Source: Candidatus Fibrimonadaceae bacterium (GTDB taxonomy: Bacteria; Fibrobacterota; Fibrobacteria; Fibrobacterales; Fibrobacteraceae). Taken from it: a DNA stretch of 64,000 nucleotides. The position numbers and the translations under genes were made by a program. The stretch spans positions 1 to 64,000 of the forward strand of contig JAITFP010000043.1 in assembly GCA_031281275.1 (NCBI GenBank), written 5' to 3'. This document shows positions 57,648 through 64,000 of the stretch, in pieces (position 1 is the stretch's first letter; each line of letters starts with the position of its first letter). The notes under the pieces are model-generated. The model was not told the DNA's origin. It worked only from the letters and a program-made list of their open reading frames with translations, and ran no database searches.

Positions 57648-58327
57648 ATAAAACTGTAACCGTTCCATTTATGTTATTAGGCATTCTTTTCAGTGTTTGC
57701 CTGATTACCTCTAATTTATTAAGTACCAAAGTTATTAAATTAGGAGACATCACTACAATTACAGGCGGTATGCTTGTATTTCCAATATCGTATATCATAA
57801 ATGATTGTATAGTTGAAGTATGGGGATATAAAAAAACTCGTATGATTATTTGGATTGGATTTGCAGCTAATTTTTTTGTGTTGGCTTTTGCTCAATTAGT
57901 TGTTCTTTGTCCTTCGCCTGATTTTTGGACTGGTGAATCTAGTTTTAATTTTGTTTTTAGATTGGCTCCAAGAATTGCTTTTGCTAGCGTTCTAGCTTTT
58001 TTAGTGGGTTCATTTTTAAATGCTTATGTTATGAGCAAGATGAAAATATATCATAAAGGAAAGTATTTTTCATTTAGAGCTATAGTTTCAACATTATTTG
58101 GCGAGGCAGCAGATTCAATTATTTTTTTCCCAATAGCTTTTGCAGGAATGCTAGCTATGAAATATTTATTTTTAATGATTATCACGCAAATTTTTCTAAA
58201 ATCTCTTTACGAAATTATTGTATTGCCTATTACCATTATATTAGTAAAATATTTAAAAAAAATAGAGAATACAGATGTATTTGACCATGATATTTCTTAC
58301 AATGTATTGAAGGTAAAGGATATTTAA
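57644..58327 (+). CDS. yhhQ: Queuosine precursor transporter (YhhQ/QPTR family)
   Basis: This 227-residue inner-membrane protein has about six helices. The family motifs are LITSNLLSTKVI, GMLVFPISYIINDCIVEVWGY, SVLAFLVGSFLNAYVMSKMK and STLFGEAADSIIFFPIAFAG. The acidic residues in the IINDCIVEVWG loop and the GEAADS helix are conserved in the family. YhhQ imports 7-cyano- or 7-aminomethyl-7-deazaguanine for queuosine in tRNA. No que or tgt gene is adjacent, fitting a salvage strategy. It overlaps the preceding gene by 4 bases and ends 2 bases from the convergent 58,330 gene. Confidence 0.88.
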   Translation: MNKTVTVPFMLLGILFSVCLITSNLLSTKVIKLGDITTITGGMLVFPISYIINDCIVEVWGYKKTRMIIWIGFAANFFVLAFAQLVVLCPSPDFWTGESSFNFVFRLAPRIAFASVLAFLVGSFLNAYVMSKMKIYHKGKYFSFRAIVSTLFGEAADSIIFFPIAFAGMLAMKYLFLMIITQIFLKSLYEIIVLPITIILVKYLKKIENTDVFDHDISYNVLKVKDI

Positions 58328-58329
58328 AA

Positions 58330-59055
58330 CTACCCACCCATCTCTGTTAAATGCTTCCAATATTTAACGGGCAAACATCGCCTTTGGAGCCGTGGATTTT
58401 TTCTCTCTTTTATATTGGCAGATTTATAATAACCCTTCCAAAGAGCAGAAAATTCATCATCTATTTTAGGAATCTCCGCAGCATTGCCGCATATTTCGTA
58501 AACATCCATGCCATCATAATGAATGCCAAGCCCTCTTTTTACATCAACAATCATCCATTGCATATTTGGAAATCTGTTTGCAAAATGCTCTGCGAGTAAA
58601 TTTACAATATTATAAGTAGGTTCAATCACCCCCACCATCAAGTCATTTTCCGCTTTTTGAAAACGCACAAATCCTTTCATATCGTGAGCTTCTTTTCTAA
58701 CTTTGTTCGCTGTTTGAAAAACCGCGTGTGTATGCGGTTCAAGCGTATTTTGCGCATTTTCTGGATTTGTGAAAATTCCCTTTACATATTCCCACAATGA
58801 AATTTCCATTTCCGGTAGTTCAGAAAGATAAGCCGCTTGTATCATAAATGCGGTATTTTTGCCAGCATTTTTTTGGATGCCTTTCCAGACTCTTGCTGCA
58901 TTTTCTGGGTTTGTTGTAATTGAGTGAGTGTCTTCGAACATTTGCGGAATATGAACTTCTTCTGCGACAATTCTTTGTACTGGGAGTTTTAGCCTGAATG
59001 CTTCGAAGACGGCACTTAGGAAGCCTTCGAGGGATTGTTCAGTTAGGAGGGTCAT
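58330..59055 (-). CDS. TIGR03915/DUF4130 probable DNA metabolism protein
   Basis: This 241-residue protein of the DUF4130 family has a C-terminal domain with ARVWKGIQKN, VRKEAHDMKGFVRFQKAEND, IEPTYNIVNLLAEHFANRFP and WMIVDVKRGLGIHYDG, then LWKGYYKSANIKERKNPRLQ. In other genomes it is almost always beside a radical-SAM protein (TIGR03916), and the pair has been linked to DNA repair. That partner is not next to it here. Only 30 bases separate its start from the divergent cas9 start, so the two promoters must overlap. The function is unproven. Confidence 0.8.
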   Translation of the reverse strand: MTLLTEQSLEGFLSAVFEAFRLKLPVQRIVAEEVHIPQMFEDTHSITTNPENAARVWKGIQKNAGKNTAFMIQAAYLSELPEMEISLWEYVKGIFTNPENAQNTLEPHTHAVFQTANKVRKEAHDMKGFVRFQKAENDLMVGVIEPTYNIVNLLAEHFANRFPNMQWMIVDVKRGLGIHYDGMDVYEICGNAAEIPKIDDEFSALWKGYYKSANIKERKNPRLQRRCLPVKYWKHLTEMGG

Positions 59056-59085
59056 GGGGGTAAGATAGATTTCTATTTTGTCTAT

Positions 59086-62000
59086 ATGAAAAAAATATTA
59101 GGACTTGATTTGGGAACCAATAGCATTGGGTGGGCATTGGTGAATGAAGCGGAAAATGATGAGGAAAAATCCTCAATTATTCGGTTAGGTGTGCGGGTAA
59201 ACCCATTAACCGTAGATGAGTTAACTAATTTTGAAAAAGGAAAAAGTATTACAACCAATGCTGAAAGAACTCTTAAACGCAGTATGCGCCGTAACTTGCA
59301 ACGTTACAAGCTTCGCCGTAAAAATTTGATAGAACTGCTGAAAGAATACGGGTTTATTTCAGATGAAAGTTTTTTATCAGAAAATGGTAGTGCTAAACCA
59401 AAAAATCCAAAATATACAGCTAATTGGGAACATTTTGAAACACTTCGTTTAAGAGCTAAAGCCGCTACAGAAGAGATAACGTTGGAACAATTTGCTCGCG
59501 TATTATTGATGATAAATAAAAAGCGTGGCTACAAAAGTAGCCGCAAGGCAAAGAATAAAGATGAAGATGGAGCTTTGATCGATGGAATGGAAGTTGCAAA
59601 AAAACTATATGATGAAAGTATTACACCAGGACAGTACTGTCTTCAGCTTTTGGAAAAAGGTAATAAACATCTTCCTGATTTTTATCGTTCAGATTTACAA
59701 ACAGAATTTGACAAAATTTGGAAAAAACAAAAAGAATTTTATCCTGAAATTTTGACAGATGAATTGAAAGATAAATTACATGAAAAGAATGAAAAACAAA
59801 CATGGGCTATTTGCAAAGAACCATTTGATATTAAAGGAATTCCCAGAACAACCAAAGGTGAAGAACAAAGAAAAGAGAATTTTGCTTGGCGAGCCAAAGC
59901 TCTATTCGAAAAAATGGAGATGGAAAGTTTAGCTATAGTTTTGCAAAAGATTAACTCGCAAATTAACGGTTCTAGTGGTTATTTAGGGGCTATCAGCGAC
60001 CGGAGCAAGGAACTCTATTTCAACAAACAAACTGTTGGGCAATACCAAATGGCAGTTTTAAATAAGAATCCAAATGCAAGTTTGCGGAATATGGTTTTTT
60101 ACCGTCAAGATTATTTAGATGAGTTTAACACAATTTGGGAAACACAGTCCAAATTTCACAAGGAATTGACAGATGAATTGAAAAGTGAAATTCGTGATGT
60201 TGTGATTTTTTATCAACGTAGATTAAAAAGCCAAAAAGGTTTGATCAGTTTTTGCGAATTTGAAAATCATAAAAAAGAAGTCACAATTGACGGCAAAAAG
60301 AAAGTCATTACTGTTGGTTTGAAAGTTATTCCACGTTCTTCGCCATTATTTCAGGAGTTTAAGATTTGGCAGATTTTAAATAATATTGAAATTGCAGATA
60401 AAAGTACAGATGAAGGTGAAGTTACATTATTGGAACAATGTGAAAAGGAGAAATTATTTGCAAAACTACAAATCACAGAAAGTTTAACTCCAAAAGAAGC
60501 GTTAGAAATTTTATTTGAAAAGAAAGCAAAAAATTATTCGCTATTGAATTATGAAGAGAAAATAGAAGGCAATAAAACCAGAGCGAAAATATATGAAGTT
60601 TTAGGTGAAAATTTAACGGATGAAAATTTGAATGAACTTTGGCATTTGCTTTATTCTTGGGAGGGAGAAAATAAAAATTTAGCAGAAAAAATAACGGAGA
60701 AATATGGTTATCCTACAGATATAACTAAAAAACTATCAAATTTAACTTTCCAAGATGATTATGGTTCTTTAAGTTCGAAAGCAATAAAGAAAATATTACC
60801 TCATTTGAAACAGGGCAATCAATATGATAAAGCGTGTGAACTTGCTGGTTATATTTTTTCAAAAAATTCTTTAACTAAAGAACAAATTGAAAATAAAGTT
60901 TTAAAAAATAAACTTGATATTTTACCAAAAAATTCTCTGCGAAATCCTGTGGTTGAAAAAATCCTCAATCAGATGATTCATATAGTAAATGGAATTATTG
61001 ACACATACGGAAAACCGAATGAAATACGCATTGAATTGGCTCGCGAACTAAAGAAAAATGCAAAAGAACGTGAAGAATTAACAAAATCTATTACTGAAAC
61101 AACAAAATTACACGAGCAATATAGAGAAATTTTGACAAAATCACCTTTCAATCTTTCTTATGTAAGTCGTAATGATATAATTCGTTATAAACTTTACAAG
61201 GAATTAGAAGGTAACGGTTATAAAACACTTTATTCTAATACTTATATTTCACAAGAAAATCTTTTTAGCGGAGATTTTGATGTTGAGCATATCATTCCAC
61301 AATCAAGATTATTTGATGATTCTTTTTCTAATAAAACTTTGGAATTAAGAATTGTAAATAGTGAAAAAGGAAATTTGACCGCCTATGATTTTGTAAAAGA
61401 AAAATATGGTGAAGACACTTTAGAAAATTATTTGAGCAAAATTGAAGATTTATTTGAACGAAAAATTATTTCACGAGCCAAATATAACAAGCTCAAAATG
61501 CAGGGTAAAAATATTCCCGATGGTTTTATCAATCGTGATTTGGCAAACACTCAATACATTACCAAATATGCTAAAACAATGCTCGGTGACTTGGTAAAAT
61601 TTGTTATCAGTACAACTGGTTCAATAACAGAAAGACTACGAGAAGATTGGCAGTTGGTAGATGTTATGAAAGAATTAAATTGGGATAAATACAAAAATCT
61701 TGGTTTGACTGAAGAATTTATAAATGAAGAAGGTCATAAAATTCGTAAAATCAAAAATTGGACAAAACGAAATGATCATCGCCATCACGCGATGGATGCT
61801 TTAACAGTGGCATTTACAAAACGACAATTCATTCAATACCTCAACAATCTCAATGCCAAAAGAATAAACGAAGATCAGAATATTTCCAATACTGAAAAAG
61901 AAGAACAAGATAATTTTACAATAACTTCGGAAGATATTATATTGAAGACAAGAGATGTTTTGGGTATTGAACGAAAAGAATTGTATAAGGATAGAAAAGG

Positions 62001-63162
62001 TAAATTAAGATTTAAACCACCAATGCCTTTAGACGAATTCAGGACAGAATCTAAAAAACATTTAGAAAATATTTTGATTTCTATTAAAACAAAAAACAAG
62101 GTGGTTACGAAAAACGTAAATAAAATAAAGAAAAAAAATGAAACGAATAAAAAAATACAACAAACTCCACGAGGACAACTACATATGGAAACCATTTATG
62201 GTAGTCAAAGGCAATGTGTAGTAAAAGAAGAAGTTGTAAATGCAAAATTTGATGAAGCAAAAATTTTGACAGTCACTAAATCTGCATATAAAGATGCCCT
62301 ATTAAAGCGTTTACGTGAAAATGGGAATGATCCAAAAAAAGCATTTACAGGTAAAAATAATTTGGAGAAAAAACCAATTTGGTTGAATGAATTACATACG
62401 TTGAAAGTACCTGAAAAAGTAAAGACCTTGTCGTTTGAAACAATATACACAATCCGCAAAAAAATTTCTTCGGATTTGAACATAGATAAGGTAATTGATG
62501 TTAAAATTAAACACATACTAAAGAAACGTTTGAATGATTTTAAAGGAGATATGAAAAATGCTTTCACTGATATAGACAAAAATCCAATATGGTTAAATAA
62601 AGAAAAAGGAATTTCTATAAAGTGTGTGACCATTATAGGGTTAAATAATGCCGAAGCATTGCATAACAAATGTGATAAAAATGGCAAAAAGCGAGCTGTA
62701 GATTTTGTAAATACGGGAAATAACCACCACGTAGCAATTTATCGAGATGCAAGTGGAAATTTACAGGAAAATGTAGTTTCATTTTTTGAGACAGTTAAGA
62801 GAGCCAATATGGGTTTACCGATTATTGACAAGAAATATAAACAAGACGAAGGCTGGAAGTTTCTCTTCAGTTTGAAACAGAATGAATATTTTGTGTTTCC
62901 CAATGAAAAAACAGGCTTTAATCCGAAAGAAATTGATTTAATGAATCCAGAAAATTATGGTTTGATTAGCTCAAATTTATTTAGGGTACAAAAAATTGCC
63001 AGTAAAGATTATTGGTTTAGACATCATTTAGAAACTTCAGTTACCAATGATATAAAAGATATAAGTTATAAAAGAGTATCATCATTATCATTTGCCGAAA
63101 ATGTTGTTAAAGTTCGCATAAACCATATTGGTCAAATTGTATTTGTGGGAGAATATGATTAA
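59086..63162 (+). CDS. cas9: CRISPR-associated endonuclease Cas9, type II-C-like
   Basis: This 1,358-residue RNA-guided nuclease has all catalytic motifs intact. RuvC-I is ILGLDLGTNSIGWAL (Asp8), and an Arg-rich bridge helix follows (RSMRRNLQRYKLRRKN, about 63-82). RuvC-II is IRIELARELKKN (near 645), HNH is DVEHIIPQSRLFDD with SNKTL (near 731), and RuvC-III is NDHRHHAMDALTVAF (near 897). The C-terminal PRGQLHMETIYGS segment and closing strands (VRINHIGQIVFVGEY) match the Bacteroidetes-type II-C proteins. It is more AT-rich than flanking housekeeping genes, suggesting transfer. No cas1, cas2 or repeat array lies within the window, and the 3' end overlaps a rhuM gene by 8 bases. Confidence 0.95.
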   Translation: MKKILGLDLGTNSIGWALVNEAENDEEKSSIIRLGVRVNPLTVDELTNFEKGKSITTNAERTLKRSMRRNLQRYKLRRKNLIELLKEYGFISDESFLSENGSAKPKNPKYTANWEHFETLRLRAKAATEEITLEQFARVLLMINKKRGYKSSRKAKNKDEDGALIDGMEVAKKLYDESITPGQYCLQLLEKGNKHLPDFYRSDLQTEFDKIWKKQKEFYPEILTDELKDKLHEKNEKQTWAICKEPFDIKGIPRTTKGEEQRKENFAWRAKALFEKMEMESLAIVLQKINSQINGSSGYLGAISDRSKELYFNKQTVGQYQMAVLNKNPNASLRNMVFYRQDYLDEFNTIWETQSKFHKELTDELKSEIRDVVIFYQRRLKSQKGLISFCEFENHKKEVTIDGKKKVITVGLKVIPRSSPLFQEFKIWQILNNIEIADKSTDEGEVTLLEQCEKEKLFAKLQITESLTPKEALEILFEKKAKNYSLLNYEEKIEGNKTRAKIYEVLGENLTDENLNELWHLLYSWEGENKNLAEKITEKYGYPTDITKKLSNLTFQDDYGSLSSKAIKKILPHLKQGNQYDKACELAGYIFSKNSLTKEQIENKVLKNKLDILPKNSLRNPVVEKILNQMIHIVNGIIDTYGKPNEIRIELARELKKNAKEREELTKSITETTKLHEQYREILTKSPFNLSYVSRNDIIRYKLYKELEGNGYKTLYSNTYISQENLFSGDFDVEHIIPQSRLFDDSFSNKTLELRIVNSEKGNLTAYDFVKEKYGEDTLENYLSKIEDLFERKIISRAKYNKLKMQGKNIPDGFINRDLANTQYITKYAKTMLGDLVKFVISTTGSITERLREDWQLVDVMKELNWDKYKNLGLTEEFINEEGHKIRKIKNWTKRNDHRHHAMDALTVAFTKRQFIQYLNNLNAKRINEDQNISNTEKEEQDNFTITSEDIILKTRDVLGIERKELYKDRKGKLRFKPPMPLDEFRTESKKHLENILISIKTKNKVVTKNVNKIKKKNETNKKIQQTPRGQLHMETIYGSQRQCVVKEEVVNAKFDEAKILTVTKSAYKDALLKRLRENGNDPKKAFTGKNNLEKKPIWLNELHTLKVPEKVKTLSFETIYTIRKKISSDLNIDKVIDVKIKHILKKRLNDFKGDMKNAFTDIDKNPIWLNKEKGISIKCVTIIGLNNAEALHNKCDKNGKKRAVDFVNTGNNHHVAIYRDASGNLQENVVSFFETVKRANMGLPIIDKKYKQDEGWKFLFSLKQNEYFVFPNEKTGFNPKEIDLMNPENYGLISSNLFRVQKIASKDYWFRHHLETSVTNDIKDISYKRVSSLSFAENVVKVRINHIGQIVFVGEYD

Positions 63163-64000
63163 AAAGAAACAATTTCCCATAATCCGTTCCTCTGCCGCAG
63201 AGTACCTAACCTTTGTCGCCGCTACAGGCGATACTCCTCAAAGCATTGAAATGCGCTATGAAGATGAAAATATATGGCTAACGCAAAAAATGCTCGCAAC
63301 GCTATATGATGTGGAAATACCAACTATTAACTATCACTTAAAGAAAATTTTTGAAGATTCTGAATTAAACGAAGATTCAGTTATTAGAAATTTTCTAATA
63401 ACTGCCACTGATGGAAAAGACTATGTTGCTAAACATTACGGTTTACAGGCAATAATTGCCGTAGGCTTCAAAGTAAATTCTGCTCGTGCCGTTCAATTCC
63501 GCAAGTGGGTTAATAAAATAGCCAAAGATTACACAATCCAAGGTTGGGTAATAGATAAGGAACGGCTTATACAGGGTGGTTCCGTATTAACAAACGAATA
63601 TTTCGATTATTTATTACAGGAAATCAGGGAAATTCGCCTTTCTGAGCGAAAATTTTATCAAAAAATCACCGATATCTATGCCACCGCATTAGATTATGAT
63701 TTAGATGCAAATACTACAAAATTATTTTATGCAACAGTTCAAAATAAACTCCACTGGGCTATACACGGACATACAGCAGCAGAATTAATTTATAAACGAG
63801 CAGATAGCAAAAAGAAGAATATGGGTCTAACAACTTGGAAAAATTCTCCAAAGGGGAAAATCTTAAAAACAGATGTTTCAATTGCAAAAAATTATTTAAC
63901 CAAAGACGAGTTAGAAGAATTAGGACGTATTGTGAATGCTTATCTTGATTTAGCAGAGGTAAAGGCGAAACGAAAAATACCGATGACAATGGATGATTGG
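63155..64000 (+). CDS. rhuM: RhuM family protein, C-terminal end cut by window edge
   Basis: The frame opens with ATG at 63155, 8 bases before the cas9 stop, and continues open to the window end (282 residues seen). It matches the virulence-associated RhuM family: IWLTQKMLATLYDVEIPTIN, KKIFEDSELNEDSVIRNFL, DGKDYVAKHYGLQAIIAVGF, VNSARAVQFRKWVNKIAKDY and GWVIDKERLIQGG. The first part is a KilA-N/helix-turn-helix-like DNA-binding region. The second (FYQKITDIYATALDYD, LHWAIHGHTAAELIYKRA) is helical and related to Fic-associated domains. RhuM proteins are common in genomic islands; their activity is unknown. It is missing from the ORF track because its stop is outside the window. Confidence 0.85.
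   Translation, partial: MIKKKQFPIIRSSAAEYLTFVAATGDTPQSIEMRYEDENIWLTQKMLATLYDVEIPTINYHLKKIFEDSELNEDSVIRNFLITATDGKDYVAKHYGLQAIIAVGFKVNSARAVQFRKWVNKIAKDYTIQGWVIDKERLIQGGSVLTNEYFDYLLQEIREIRLSERKFYQKITDIYATALDYDLDANTTKLFYATVQNKLHWAIHGHTAAELIYKRADSKKKNMGLTTWKNSPKGKILKTDVSIAKNYLTKDELEELGRIVNAYLDLAEVKAKRKIPMTMDDW

Noticed and set aside
59056-64000. CRISPR array or tracrRNA near cas9
   Set aside because: I looked for repeated 30-36-base units and anti-repeats around cas9 and found none in the available sequence; they may lie beyond the right edge.
1-64000. tRNA or rRNA genes
   Set aside because: No intergenic gap shows a cloverleaf with a GTTCRA-type T-loop, and no rRNA-like conserved segments were seen by eye.

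Overview
The window looks like a chromosome segment from a Fibrobacterota bacterium, probably a gut-associated, flagellated relative of Fibrobacter. The evidence is a Fibrobacter succinogenes major paralogous (FISUMP) domain lipoprotein, long poly-serine linkers in secreted proteins, C-terminal tails resembling type IX secretion sorting domains, a type III glutamine synthetase, flagellar genes and moderate-to-low GC. The lineage is inferred from gene content only. I see no rRNA, tRNA or CRISPR array.

Layout. 1-10,300 (minus strand): a cupin gene fragment, then a compact type I restriction-modification operon. In transcription order it runs half-size HsdS, HsdM, an AbiJ-NTD4/HEPN-like protein, full HsdS, an AAA ATPase, a small nuclease-like protein, HsdR and a YgjP-type metallopeptidase. 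10,387-15,540: a short UvrA-family ATPase, a DUF3791 protein, a GIY-YIG protein, a BrnT/BrnA toxin-antitoxin pair and an AAA/DUF4143 ATPase. 15,678-19,915: bioF and two envelope proteins. 19,980-31,883: a surface-polymer locus with a DUF4353 lipoprotein, a VTC polyphosphate-polymerase-like protein, DUF4956, a porin and four tandem CotH-kinase proteins. 31,845-35,222: tldD, glmM and a two-gene unknown module. 35,223-40,169: a nitrogen operon (glnA type III, amtB, P-II) behind a structured leader RNA, then dapF. 40,224-49,562: an ATPase, two paralogous envelope proteins, the FISUMP lipoprotein, a CE2-like esterase, recQ, cheR and hisG. 49,840-58,327: a type IV pilin-like protein, rsmI, an Ig-like lipoprotein, motE-fliK-flgD, a NAT-like protein and a YhhQ transporter. 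58,330-64,000: a TIGR03915 protein and, divergent from it, an intact type II-C-like cas9 whose 3' end overlaps a rhuM gene.

How the parts work together. The restriction operon appears to be a multi-layer defence unit: DNA restriction plus candidate abortive effectors embedded between the hsd genes. The glnA-amtB-P-II genes form a classical ammonium uptake and assimilation set. The CotH/VTC/DUF4956 genes form a conserved-looking but poorly understood envelope system. The FISUMP lipoprotein carries a C-terminal stretch whose codon pattern matches a diversity-generating retroelement variable region.

Two genome-wide signals cut across the genes. One is a recurrent TTTTCTAYATT box a short distance upstream of many start codons, probably the local -10 promoter element. 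The other is a degenerate ATTCTG/GGTTCAGAC repeat that has become coding sequence, including signal peptides.
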